From a virus, in the IMG/VR virus record IMGVR_UViG_3300035698_003851, positions 1 through 30,492 of that record: a stretch of DNA of 30,492 nucleotides; one strand, written 5' to 3'. A program made the position numbers and the translations under genes. How positions within the stretch are numbered: position 1 is the stretch's first letter; each line of letters opens with the position of its first letter. The notes beneath the pieces were generated by a model. That model saw only the letters and a program-made list of their open reading frames with translations. It was not told where the DNA came from and made no database searches. Below are positions 19,717 through 29,290 of the stretch, piece by piece.

Positions 19717-21366
19717 ATGTCAGCAGAAATATTTAACACAGAATTATATACTAAAAGAGAGTCTAACGAGCTTTATACTCTTGACCTTTTTGATGATGCA
19801 AACTTACAAGGATATTGGAGGATGGAAAGTAATGTAGAGGATTCTAGCGATAATAGTTATGACTTAACTACTTCTGGTTCTCCAGCCTACGCTACTGGTA
19901 AATTTGGAAATGGGATTGACTTAGAAAATGGTTCTTCACAATTCGCCTATATTATCAATGGTAGTTCTGCAAATTTAAACACAACTGGAAGCAGGTCAGT
20001 ATCTTGTTGGATTAAACTAGAATCTTATATAGATGGAGCTTATATAATTGGTAAAGACGGAGCAACTACTGGATGGTTTTTATACTTAGGTAGTGGTGGA
20101 GATAACCCAGGATTTTATATTAGAGGATTGACTGTATCGGGAACTGAATCAACTCCATCAGTGCCATTAGGTAAATGGACTCACATTGTTGGAGTTTACG
20201 ATGCTAGTGCTAGTAAAATAAAAGTTTTTGTAAATAATACTAAAGTTGAAGTCGATACAGTTGGAGGTTCAAGTGCTAATAATACTTTAGATACTACGAT
20301 TGGAGCTAAAGCAGGAACAGGCGGAGCTGGAACATCACTTTGGTTAGATGGAATGATAGATGACTTAGCTTTCTTCGACAGAGCTTTAACAGACGCTGAA
20401 GTAGAATCAATATATGGTTCAGGATTACAGGCTTATTGGAGATTTGAGAGTGGAGCAGACACTACCGATTCATCAAGCAATTCTAATACTCTTACTCACG
20501 TAAACACTCCAACTAATGAATCTGGAAAGTTTGGTAATTGTATGCATTATGACCCAGGTAGCACAGAATATTCTTATACTGCTGATAGTGCCTCGTTATC
20601 TTTAACAGGACAATTTACTATTTCTTGTTGGGTAAATATGGATTCTTTACCAGCATCAGACGACAGTTATATGCAGGTTGTTGATAAATATCATTATGAT
20701 GGTGGAACTGGTGCAACTTCTGGATATTTTATTGATTTCAATAGAGAAGCTGGTGGAAATCAAAGAATTAGAGCTGTTTTTGCCTATAATCCAGGAATAC
20801 ACACTGTTGCTGCTTCTTATAGCACAACTCTATCAACTGGAGCTTGGCATCATTTAGTAGCAAGGCATAATGGAACTTTAATGGAATTATGGCTTGATGG
20901 GGTATCTGTTGCAAACACAAGTTCTTCTGGTTTAAACCCTAGTGATAATTCAGAGAACTTAGCGATAGGAAGACTTCAAGGTTCTGCCGGTAGATATTTA
21001 GATGGAAAAGTAGATGACGTCGATATATTTGATAGAGCTTTAACAGATGCAGAGGTAGGATATCTTTACGCTAACGATGCTTATAAACCTGAATTATCAG
21101 TAGGAGCATTTATACTTACAGGAATAGACATTTTAATAACTCGTTCAATAATGGCAGCTTTAGCTGTAGGTGCTTTCACGCTAACTGGTATAGATATTCT
21201 ATTTCACAGAGGTAAAGCATTAGCAGCAGGAGTAGGAAGCTTTGCCCTAACAGGGATAGATATTATAGCTAAGTTTAGTGGTATCTCATGGTTCAAAATA
21301 AAAAAACCAACAACAACTTATAATAAAGTAGATAAACCAACTACAATCTGGACAGATGTAGATTAA
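19717..21366 (+). CDS. LamG-domain tail or surface adhesin
   Basis: This 549-residue protein has two concanavalin/LamG-type domains, about 30-235 and 238-455. Each begins with YWRMES or YWRFES and ends with a matching block, FFDRALTDAEVESIYG or IFDRALTDAEVGYLYA, so they arose by duplication. A short tail follows with three copies of a G-x-F-x-LTGID unit (about 460-520), then WFKIKKPTTTYNKVDKPTTI as a terminal Thr/Lys stretch. LamG domains bind sugars, so this is a likely receptor-binding or decoration protein. It is followed 4 nt later by the propeller protein. Confidence 0.85.
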   Translation: MSAEIFNTELYTKRESNELYTLDLFDDANLQGYWRMESNVEDSSDNSYDLTTSGSPAYATGKFGNGIDLENGSSQFAYIINGSSANLNTTGSRSVSCWIKLESYIDGAYIIGKDGATTGWFLYLGSGGDNPGFYIRGLTVSGTESTPSVPLGKWTHIVGVYDASASKIKVFVNNTKVEVDTVGGSSANNTLDTTIGAKAGTGGAGTSLWLDGMIDDLAFFDRALTDAEVESIYGSGLQAYWRFESGADTTDSSSNSNTLTHVNTPTNESGKFGNCMHYDPGSTEYSYTADSASLSLTGQFTISCWVNMDSLPASDDSYMQVVDKYHYDGGTGATSGYFIDFNREAGGNQRIRAVFAYNPGIHTVAASYSTTLSTGAWHHLVARHNGTLMELWLDGVSVANTSSSGLNPSDNSENLAIGRLQGSAGRYLDGKVDDVDIFDRALTDAEVGYLYANDAYKPELSVGAFILTGIDILITRSIMAALAVGAFTLTGIDILFHRGKALAAGVGSFALTGIDIIAKFSGISWFKIKKPTTTYNKVDKPTTIWTDVD

Positions 21367-21370
21367 ATAT

Positions 21371-22666
21371 ATGATATATAATGATTTTTACAAAGGAATA
21401 GCAAAATCTAAGTTCGATGTCAATGGCTTCGATAACTTAGTTAATTGTGATGTCCATACGGAACTAGGTTCTATAAGACCTCAGTTAGCTTTGGCTAGTG
21501 AGTCTACAACACCTGATGAAGCCTGTATCGAACTAACAACCACAAATGGAACGGCTTTGTTTTTTTCAACAGAGTCTGGTAAGATATGGAAACGAACAAC
21601 TGCTGGAGTTTACTCATTAGTTCACACTAATGGAAATGGTGCTCATGCAGGTGCTAATATATATGACGGAATAGTTTACTATGCAACTACTACAAAACTT
21701 GGAAAACAAACTGAGGCCTTGGCTTTATCAGAAGCTTCTTGGAGTTCAGAAACAGATTCATTCGCTACTTTCACTAATGGTGGAACATATAAACCATCCT
21801 GTGTTGTCGGCTCTGGGCTTTATTGGGGTGATGACAATTTGGTTGCTGTGGTGGATGCTGCTGGTGATTTTACTGCTGATGTCCTCGACTTAGCTAAAGA
21901 ATATTCAATCTCAGCTCTTACAGGAGTTAGAAATGACCTTTTGATAGGAATACAGATTGGTGCTAATGTACCAACTTGCAGAGTCTTTTTATGGGATAGA
22001 GTATCTCCTGCTTTTAATTTGGAAGATATTATACCTGAAAATGGAGTCAACTGTTTTATAGATGGAGATAATATTACTTTTGCACAATGTGGTTCAAGTG
22101 GAAATGTTTATTACTGGGATGGTGGAAAGATGGGATTATTTAAAAAGATTAGAGGAGTTACAACAGAAGTAAACTCTTACGCCTCATCTGTGATAAATGG
22201 AAGACCATTATTTGGAACTGGCACTAAGGTATTTTCAATACATAGAAGTGATAAAGACACACCTTATTGCATAGTTCAAGAATATACAGTATCAACTGGA
22301 ACGATAGCTTCGCTAGGAAACTATGGTTCAACACTATTAGTTTCTAATGGAACTGGAGTAGATGCTACAGGAAGTGCTTATGCTACTGCTACTATAAATA
22401 CACCAGAGCTTCAAGATGGAGCTAATTCAGTTAAGGTAGCTTATGACCAATATCCAACAGGAATAGGTATCGCTACTAAGGTAGATGCTGCTTCAAGTTT
22501 TACAGCTCAGACACCTATAGTAGATGCAGTTAAAAAGTTAGTAGGATTTAATGGAGGATTAGGAAATACTAATACTGTTCAAACACAGATTACGCTTACA
22601 CCTGTATCAGTTGGTTCACCAGCAACTTTATACCCGCCAATAATTAAAGCTATAGAAAATAAATGA
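21371..22666 (+). CDS. beta-propeller tail protein (nozzle-like)
   Basis: A 431-residue strand-rich protein with repeating short blades (GTALFFSTESGKIWKRTTAG, YWGDDNLVAVVDAAGDFTAD, NVYYWDGGKMGLFKKIRG), typical of a propeller platform. The N-terminus MIYNDFYKGIAKSKFDVNGF resembles nozzle proteins of T7-like phages that start with a membrane- or portal-docking tail. In T7 this place is held by gp12 (tubular B). The stop overlaps the next start by 4 nt (ATGA). The identity rests on fold pattern and position. Confidence 0.65.
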   Translation: MIYNDFYKGIAKSKFDVNGFDNLVNCDVHTELGSIRPQLALASESTTPDEACIELTTTNGTALFFSTESGKIWKRTTAGVYSLVHTNGNGAHAGANIYDGIVYYATTTKLGKQTEALALSEASWSSETDSFATFTNGGTYKPSCVVGSGLYWGDDNLVAVVDAAGDFTADVLDLAKEYSISALTGVRNDLLIGIQIGANVPTCRVFLWDRVSPAFNLEDIIPENGVNCFIDGDNITFAQCGSSGNVYYWDGGKMGLFKKIRGVTTEVNSYASSVINGRPLFGTGTKVFSIHRSDKDTPYCIVQEYTVSTGTIASLGNYGSTLLVSNGTGVDATGSAYATATINTPELQDGANSVKVAYDQYPTGIGIATKVDAASSFTAQTPIVDAVKKLVGFNGGLGNTNTVQTQITLTPVSVGSPATLYPPIIKAIENK

Positions 22667-23877
22667 TAGATTTAGAATCACAACCAATGATAACGTCAGT
22701 ACCAGAGAATGATATTCAAAGACTGTCAAATCTTAGGTATTTAAGAGTGGGAATGGGAGAAGAAGTTTTTGCTATCGATATAAATCAAGGAATGTTTTTA
22801 GGAGCTTCTAACTACGCTGACGCACCATTCAAGGTAGACTTCGATGGAAAGCTAACAGCTTCAACTGGTACTTTTTCTGGAGATGTAAAGGTAGGAAAAA
22901 CAAGTTATGCTTCAACTACTGCTGGATTCTGGCTAGGAACTGACTCTGGGTCTGGTAAATTTCATATAGGTTCTTCTGCAACAAAGTATATAAAATACGA
23001 TGGAACAGATTTAACAATGGTTGGTGGAACAATAACTGGTTCAACAATACAAACAATTTTACCTGCTTCTGGAACTAAGAGTTCTGTAGTTATAGAGGGA
23101 GGAAGCGACGAAATTATTCAATTTTATTATGATGCAACTTTAAGAGGATATATTAGAGGATATACAACTGAGGGTTCTGAAGTAACTTACATTGAAATTG
23201 AAGCTGAATCTGGTAGAAGTATTAAACTTAAAAATAGTTTTGTTGAGATTAATGGAGATTTATTACCTAAGGATGATAATGATAAAACATGTGGAGCTTA
23301 TAATCTTAGATGGAGTGATGGAAGATTTGAAGATATAACAGTAGATGATTTAACTGTAAATACAGGTTGCTCTGGTTGTGGATATAAAGAACTTAATTTA
23401 TTATCAGAAAATCAAAAGAATTTTTTATTGACTGGAGCTGATAGAGAAATCCCTAAGAAAGAGATTGATGATAGAGCAAAAAAAGACAAAATACTAGATG
23501 GAGATGCTAAAATAAAGATAAGAAATGAAGATAAACAAAATCATAAAAAGACTAATATAACAGGATTCCTCATTGGGGATGTATTGGCTTGGGGAGAGAA
23601 TGGATTGCAAAAATGCGACATAGATGCTTGTCACTGCGTTGTCGGAGTAGCCGACAAAAGAGGTGTACCAACTGTGTTGGGAGCTGAACCAGTTAAAGTA
23701 ATTGGAAAAGTATTAAGAAATCAATTTTTAGTTGGAAGTACAACAGCAGGTTGTGCTAGAGCTTGGGATATTTCAATAGAAGGACAGCCCAAGGTAGGGT
23801 CAATTATCGCAATGGCAATGGAAGATAAGAATAGTAATTCAATAGGAAGTATAAAAGCTATGATACAAAAATGTTAA
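22663..23877 (+). CDS. tail fibre-type protein with Cys-rich C-terminus
   Basis: A 404-residue protein. The N-terminus (MIDLESQPMITSVPENDIQR) is followed by a fibre-like region with repeated short strands (ASTGTFSGDVKVGKTSY, TMVGGTITGSTI). A helical charged stretch (about 262-295) precedes a C-terminal domain of FLIGDVLAWGENGLQKCDID and then CHCVVGVADKRGVPTVLG, PVKVIGKVLRNQFLVGS and GSIIAMAMEDKNSNSIGSIK. This C-terminal order is like the autoproteolytic or chaperone ends of phage fibres (peptidase G2-like), but no catalytic residue can be named. Several cysteines (GCSGCG, KCDIDACHC, GCAR) are unusual for a fibre. Confidence 0.7.
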   Translation: MIDLESQPMITSVPENDIQRLSNLRYLRVGMGEEVFAIDINQGMFLGASNYADAPFKVDFDGKLTASTGTFSGDVKVGKTSYASTTAGFWLGTDSGSGKFHIGSSATKYIKYDGTDLTMVGGTITGSTIQTILPASGTKSSVVIEGGSDEIIQFYYDATLRGYIRGYTTEGSEVTYIEIEAESGRSIKLKNSFVEINGDLLPKDDNDKTCGAYNLRWSDGRFEDITVDDLTVNTGCSGCGYKELNLLSENQKNFLLTGADREIPKKEIDDRAKKDKILDGDAKIKIRNEDKQNHKKTNITGFLIGDVLAWGENGLQKCDIDACHCVVGVADKRGVPTVLGAEPVKVIGKVLRNQFLVGSTTAGCARAWDISIEGQPKVGSIIAMAMEDKNSNSIGSIKAMIQKC

Positions 23878-24104
23878 AAAAATATATAAGAAACATTTTA
23901 ATAAGTATAGACCAACTGGCAAATACCTTCCTAGGTGGAGACCCAGATGAAACAATATCAGCAAGACTAGGAAGAAATTGGAAAGGAACATGGATGCAAA
24001 AAACAGTAGACTGGATATTTAGAAAGCAAGATAACCCTGATGGACACTGTGCTAACGCTCACTGGTGGGAAAGAGATGAGGGCAAAGACCAAATAATAAA
24101 ATAA
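23871..24104 (+). CDS. small phage protein, unknown function
   Basis: Seventy-seven residues starting MLKKYIRNILISIDQLANTF followed by LGGDPDETISARLGRNWKG and C-terminal HCANAHWWERDEGK. The 'DQL-NT-LGGDPDETISAR' block is one I recognise from small phage proteins near fibre or lysis genes. They carry no proven function, and some entries are mislabelled. The first 20 residues are an amphipathic or weakly hydrophobic helix. It starts 7 nt before the fibre gene's end and is followed 14 nt later by the next gene. Confidence 0.7.
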   Translation: MLKKYIRNILISIDQLANTFLGGDPDETISARLGRNWKGTWMQKTVDWIFRKQDNPDGHCANAHWWERDEGKDQIIK

Positions 24105-24118
24105 ATTAACTTAAACAA

Positions 24119-25159
24119 ATGGCAATAAATGAAACCACAGGAGAATATGTAGCTCCACAACCAATAGAGGCTCCCTTAACTGGAGGGGAGACTTTACCAG
24201 TGGATGCACCTGTTGATGGTGCCATCCCTGTAACAACTCCAGAACCAACATCAGTGCTAAACTTAGGAGGCGAACAACCAATCGCTTCAGCAGCAGATGT
24301 ATACTCTGCTCCAAATATAGAGTCAGCAACCACAGCACCAACAGGAACACCTGATTTATCAGACCCTTTTGGTATGCATGATTTCTACATGGGTAGTGAT
24401 GAGATTGTAGCTGCTGAAGGTGATGTATCTGAAATTCAAGCATTAATTAACGAAGCTAAGGCTATCGCAGCTGAACAACAAGACGCCATCGAGAACCAAC
24501 CTAGGGAAGGTATGAGTTGGATTGGAACTGCTCAACAAAGAGCTGGTCAACTTTCTAATCGTACACTTTCCGCTTATTCAGATACTTTAATGGCTAAGAT
24601 GTCTTATCTAGATACTCTTAAAGAGAAGGCTAGAGAGAAATATAATATCGCCTTACAAGAAAGAAGTAAACTTCAAGACCTTATCGCACAGACTGGTGGA
24701 GAAGCTGGAATATCTTATACTGATTCTTATGAAGATGCAGTAAAGAAAGCTACTAAGTGGGCTGATAAGAACGCAGAGGAAGCAGAAAAGAAAGCTAGTA
24801 GAAGTGCACTGGAAGATGCTCTTACAAGTATAGGAATCTCTTATAAAGGATTATCTAAGGGAGAAATGAGAAAACTATTACAGAAACACAACTTTGATAT
24901 GACTCAACTAAACATAGCTGCTAAGAAGAACTCACTTAATAGTGGTGGAGGTACTGAAATGGTAGACGAGTTTGTATATGATGTAACTACTGGAGACCAA
25001 ATAAGCACAGGTAATCAAGTTAAGGCTGGAACTCCTACTAAGTTTATTACAACTAAAGCACCTGAAGAAGACATAAGCTTTGGAGAAGATGATGAACAAG
25101 GTATTGCAGGAAAAGCCTGGGGTGGAGTAAAGAATTTCTTTGGTGGATTATTTAACTAA
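24119..25159 (+). CDS. internal virion or tail protein, unknown
   Basis: A 346-residue protein whose first 95 residues are Pro/Ala/Thr/Gly-rich and probably unstructured (PQPIEAPLTGGETLPVDAPV). The middle is helical and Ala/Lys-rich (about 105-235), and the C-terminus has QGIAGKAWGGVKNFFGGLFN, an amphipathic end that could interact with membrane. This layout and its place before the giant protein fit a T7 gp14/gp15-like ejection component. No motif confirms it. Confidence 0.6.
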   Translation: MAINETTGEYVAPQPIEAPLTGGETLPVDAPVDGAIPVTTPEPTSVLNLGGEQPIASAADVYSAPNIESATTAPTGTPDLSDPFGMHDFYMGSDEIVAAEGDVSEIQALINEAKAIAAEQQDAIENQPREGMSWIGTAQQRAGQLSNRTLSAYSDTLMAKMSYLDTLKEKAREKYNIALQERSKLQDLIAQTGGEAGISYTDSYEDAVKKATKWADKNAEEAEKKASRSALEDALTSIGISYKGLSKGEMRKLLQKHNFDMTQLNIAAKKNSLNSGGGTEMVDEFVYDVTTGDQISTGNQVKAGTPTKFITTKAPEEDISFGEDDEQGIAGKAWGGVKNFFGGLFN

Positions 25160-25165
25160 AAACTT

Positions 25166-28100
25166 ATGGCTTTTAAAGTAGTTGGTAATTTATATAACCA
25201 ACAACAACAATTTAATAACCCTGAAACTCCAGACAGACTAAGAAAAGCGTTGGAAGAAGCTGAAAGACTTAGGCAAGAAGCAAATCAATCTTCTAGTTTT
25301 TCTGGTATGCTAGGGAATACATTATCTGGTCTGTCTGGTGCAACCAAGAAGATTTTTAGAGCACCAGTTAAAGCTTACCGAAGAGAAAAGGAAGAAAAAA
25401 ATAAATCTTTTTTACAGGAGTATCTAGCAAGAAACCAACAAGAGGCACCGTCTCAATTAGAGATGCAAACTAATACAGTTTTACAAAGACCTACTAGACA
25501 ACCGTCAGTAATTCCGAAACTAACAGCCTCTAGCAATCCTATGAAGTTTAATCCTAGTGATAGAGCTAAGAGTCTAGTAGAAATGGATAGACCCTTTAGC
25601 AAAGAAGAAGTTAAGGCAGCACCTTGGACTGTGAATGATAGTCTAATGGCTCTTATGACATGGGCACCTGAACAAGTAGAATTAATTTCATTATTTCTTG
25701 AAGGTGGAAGTAACCCAGTTAGAGATGTTAAAGATAAAGATGGAAATATAGTAGTTTCAAAAGAAGATATGCTTCAAGCTAGAGAGCTGAAAGCAAAAAA
25801 TATGACAGCACAAAATCCATCTCAACAAAAGGTTATGGAAGCACTAGATTGGATAACAATGGCTCCTCAGGGGTTTATGGGTAGTATTGATAATATTGCT
25901 GTAAAGATAGATAACCTTGCAACTACAAAGAATATAGACACTATTATAAATCAACTTAAAAAATTTAAAATATCAGATGATATTATACAAGAGTTAGCTC
26001 CTATTATAGCAGACACTAAAAATAAAAAACAAATTGCTAACATAATTACCACCTCAGAGATAATGACTAAGGTTGAGAAGAAGGTTGGTAAAAAACTACC
26101 AGCTAGGTCTAGTGAGGTTATTAGCAATGCTATTGATGACTTTATTGCAGACCCAAGTAAACAGGCTAAGACAAATCTAGATGAACTAACAGAAGTCCTT
26201 GTAAAGGAAGCAAAAGATAAAACGCCAACAACTGGTCTTTCAAATAAAGAGAACTTAATGTTTAAGCTAGACGAGAGTTATGATGAGATGCAAAATATGG
26301 TTAATAAAGGAGAAATGAAAATAGATGACCTAGATGGTGTTAGTGATATTTCTAAAAAGATTGGAGCTCGAACAGATACGGCAGAAGATATAGTCAGAGC
26401 TAATAGGGTTTTGGAGAAACTTAAAGTTGCACGAAAAAAGATAGCTGATGATGGTGTAGCTATAATAAAGAATAAACAACTTGCTGATACTAAAGAACTA
26501 GCCGAAAAGAGTCAAAGAAAAGCTGATGTCGCTGACATTAAGCAATCAATGGTTGATACCGAAAAAACTAAAATTTTAGAGAAGACACTAAGCTCAAAGG
26601 GAAAAGCTATAAAGACTACTATAAACACTGTAAAGAAAAACCCAGAGTCACTTGGTGTTGTGGGTGGAGTAGAAATGGATGAAGAAGGAAACATTAAAAT
26701 TGACCCAAAGAAAGCTGCTGCTGGGCTTGCTTTAACAGTAGGTGCGACCAAAGGAAAGAAAATTATAAAGAGTAAACCTGCCAAGAAGATTACTTCAAAA
26801 ATGGACAGCATAGTGAAGCCAATTAAAACAAAAATACGAGAGGTTACTGGTCAAGTTAAAACCAAGGCTGGTAAGATACTTAGAAGCAATCTTAAAATAG
26901 AAGAAAAGGTTGCTAGGAGAACTAAGGTTGCTGTAAAAAAAGAAATCAAGGTAGAAGCTAAGAAGACTAGGTTTGTTAAGAAGCTTAAGAAAGATATTAC
27001 AACTGAGGTTAGTAAGGCAGCCAACAAAGAAAAGAACGCAATAAGAAAGAAGATAGGCTTTCAAAGGAAGACAAAAGAAATATCTAGAAAGGTCTACGGA
27101 GAATTAAGAAGAAGACTTGGTATTAAAGAAACTAAAAACGCTTCTAAGGTACAACTAGAAAGACTATTAGAATCAACTAAAAAACTTAAAAAGAATGATA
27201 AGTTCTTAACTCCAAAAGAAAGAGTTGGACTTAAAAGAATAATAGGAGATGATATTAACCTAACCAAGGCAGAGATAGGTGAGAAATATGGTATAGGAGA
27301 TGTACTTCAAGATGGTATCGCTAAGATTCCAGGTCTTGAATATGTTGCTCCAATAATAAGATTTAAAGAAAAAAATCCACTCATAAAAACGATTGTAGAT
27401 AATGTACAAGCAGAAGCTCAATTTAGTAGAATGAGAAAGAGACTCTTAGCAAATATGTTTAATAAAAAAGTAAAGGCAGCCTTTGGGTCTACTGGAATAT
27501 TTACTTCTAAAAAAAAGACTTGGGCTAAAGTTTTCGACTACTTATCTGGTAAAGAGACCAAAATGACTACAGAAGAACAAGCTCTTGGTAAGTTTGTAAA
27601 AGATTACCTTGCTGGAGCTAGGAAAAGTTTGATTGAGACTGGAGACATGGCTAAGGGTAGACAAAATTATGTACCACATATAGAGAAAGACTTGGCTGAG
27701 AAGATTAGTGAGTATGGAGTGTTAGAGGGAATTAAAAGATGGAAGAATTGGAAATTTAAAGTAGCAAAAGACGGAGATATACCTGCTGATGTTTGGGTTG
27801 CTTTAGATGATATTTTAGGCAATAAAAAGTTCTTTCAATATTCTCAAAAGAGAACAGGTGGAGTAGACCCTACTAAAAATATGGATAAGATTTTCAAGGA
27901 GTATATGCAACTATTTGAAACTAAGAAGTATTTAGATAATGTATTACCAGAGATTGAAGCAGCTACTAATGTATTAATGGATGGAAAAGGAGCAAGGTTT
28001 TTAAAAGACTACGGAAAAACACTTAAGGGTAGAGGGTTAGATTTTGCTCTTAAGCAGAGATTCTCTTTGGCTTCTAAGGTTGTTGATAGAATTGTAGATG

Positions 28101-29290
28101 TAGGTTACCTACTTAAGTTAGCTTTCTCGCCAGTGTCAGCAGCAAAGAACTTAATAGGTGGAGAGACTATGTCTTTTATAGCTCAACCAATGCACAGGTA
28201 CTTACTTGGCAAGGCTAGATTTATAAAGAACCCTGTAAAAGTTCATAAGGTAATGTCTAAATATGGTTTCTTAGATGGTGATTATGTAGAACTAGCAAAG
28301 ACTGGTTTTGGAGATAAAATAAACAAGTCAGGATTCATCTTTCAGAAAATGGCTGAGTATGAAATTAGAGCTTCCGAGATAGCTGGTATGTTAACAAGAA
28401 AAGAATTAAAAGCTGGAGCCCTAACAAAAGAGAGAATGTTAGAGATAATGGATGTTTTAGAAGACACCCAAGGAGTCTTTACTCAAGACAGGGCACCTCT
28501 AGCTGCTAAGACAGCCTTTGGTAGAGCAGCCTTACAATTTTCAAGATGGATTATAACTGATACATCCTATTTAAAGAAGCATGGAGTTCAAGCTATGAAA
28601 GACCTTAAAAAAGGTAAGGTACTTAGTAAGAGTGTTAGAAGTATGGCTAAGGCTCTATTAGCTTTCACAGCAGGTGGATATATGGCTAACGAATATGCAA
28701 AGAGTGGCGATAAAAATGCTCAGAAATATGCTGAAACATTACAAGAACCTATAAGGGTAGCTATTCAAACAATGACTGGTATCACTGGTTTAAAAATGGT
28801 TACTTCAAATCCGACAATACAATCGTTAGAAGAAATATTATATTCTACTGAACTGGTTGCTTATAAAATGGGTATTATGGATTTCCCACAACGAATAAGA
28901 ATTAGAAAGGGAGTTACAGAAACTTATATAGCTGGAGAGAGAGTTCTAGAACAAGCTGGTGTGGTAGAAGCAGAAACATCTTCTGGAAAGTATCAACAAT
29001 TAAAAAAAATGAAACCTTCTGAAGCTAACGCAGAACTAAAGAAAATCAAGGTTCAAGACCCACAAATGTATGGTAGAATTAAGAAGTTCATGAAGTGGGA
29101 TAAATTAAAACTATCACAAAAAGAAAGAGAATTTTCATATATGTATGTTAAGAATGGTGAGAGAGCTAAGGCTATATTAAAATATATAAAAAAACAAAGT
29201 AACAAGAACGCTACCTACAAGAAACTGAAGGAAGCTGGAATTATTACGAGTGAAATAGATAAGCAACTTAAATCTCTTACTAAAAAATAA
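25166..29290 (+). CDS. giant internal virion (ejection) protein
   Basis: A 1,374-residue protein, close in size to T7 gp16 (1,318). Order of parts: polar N-terminus (1-130); helical domain (about 140-460, TWAPEQVELISLFLEGGSNP near 167-186); strongly basic region (about 500-690, KAAAGLALTVGATKGKK, then KTRFVKKLKKDITTEVSK). A conserved-looking helical domain (about 720-1,100) contains ETGDMAKGRQNYVPHIEKDL, FSPVSAAKNLIGG and FGRAALQFSRWIITDTSY, and the C-terminus is charged. There is no clear lytic or polymerase motif, and the RQNYVPHI block is reminiscent of large phage ejection or DarB-like proteins. It most likely forms the channel or is delivered with the DNA. Confidence 0.75.
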   Translation: MAFKVVGNLYNQQQQFNNPETPDRLRKALEEAERLRQEANQSSSFSGMLGNTLSGLSGATKKIFRAPVKAYRREKEEKNKSFLQEYLARNQQEAPSQLEMQTNTVLQRPTRQPSVIPKLTASSNPMKFNPSDRAKSLVEMDRPFSKEEVKAAPWTVNDSLMALMTWAPEQVELISLFLEGGSNPVRDVKDKDGNIVVSKEDMLQARELKAKNMTAQNPSQQKVMEALDWITMAPQGFMGSIDNIAVKIDNLATTKNIDTIINQLKKFKISDDIIQELAPIIADTKNKKQIANIITTSEIMTKVEKKVGKKLPARSSEVISNAIDDFIADPSKQAKTNLDELTEVLVKEAKDKTPTTGLSNKENLMFKLDESYDEMQNMVNKGEMKIDDLDGVSDISKKIGARTDTAEDIVRANRVLEKLKVARKKIADDGVAIIKNKQLADTKELAEKSQRKADVADIKQSMVDTEKTKILEKTLSSKGKAIKTTINTVKKNPESLGVVGGVEMDEEGNIKIDPKKAAAGLALTVGATKGKKIIKSKPAKKITSKMDSIVKPIKTKIREVTGQVKTKAGKILRSNLKIEEKVARRTKVAVKKEIKVEAKKTRFVKKLKKDITTEVSKAANKEKNAIRKKIGFQRKTKEISRKVYGELRRRLGIKETKNASKVQLERLLESTKKLKKNDKFLTPKERVGLKRIIGDDINLTKAEIGEKYGIGDVLQDGIAKIPGLEYVAPIIRFKEKNPLIKTIVDNVQAEAQFSRMRKRLLANMFNKKVKAAFGSTGIFTSKKKTWAKVFDYLSGKETKMTTEEQALGKFVKDYLAGARKSLIETGDMAKGRQNYVPHIEKDLAEKISEYGVLEGIKRWKNWKFKVAKDGDIPADVWVALDDILGNKKFFQYSQKRTGGVDPTKNMDKIFKEYMQLFETKKYLDNVLPEIEAATNVLMDGKGARFLKDYGKTLKGRGLDFALKQRFSLASKVVDRIVDVGYLLKLAFSPVSAAKNLIGGETMSFIAQPMHRYLLGKARFIKNPVKVHKVMSKYGFLDGDYVELAKTGFGDKINKSGFIFQKMAEYEIRASEIAGMLTRKELKAGALTKERMLEIMDVLEDTQGVFTQDRAPLAAKTAFGRAALQFSRWIITDTSYLKKHGVQAMKDLKKGKVLSKSVRSMAKALLAFTAGGYMANEYAKSGDKNAQKYAETLQEPIRVAIQTMTGITGLKMVTSNPTIQSLEEILYSTELVAYKMGIMDFPQRIRIRKGVTETYIAGERVLEQAGVVEAETSSGKYQQLKKMKPSEANAELKKIKVQDPQMYGRIKKFMKWDKLKLSQKEREFSYMYVKNGERAKAILKYIKKQSNKNATYKKLKEAGIITSEIDKQLKSLTKK

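Noticed and set aside
24111-24443. 110-codon frame on the minus strand.
   Set aside because: It is the complement of the Pro/Thr-rich start of the plus-strand virion gene; its His/Leu/Gln-rich sequence is a shadow.
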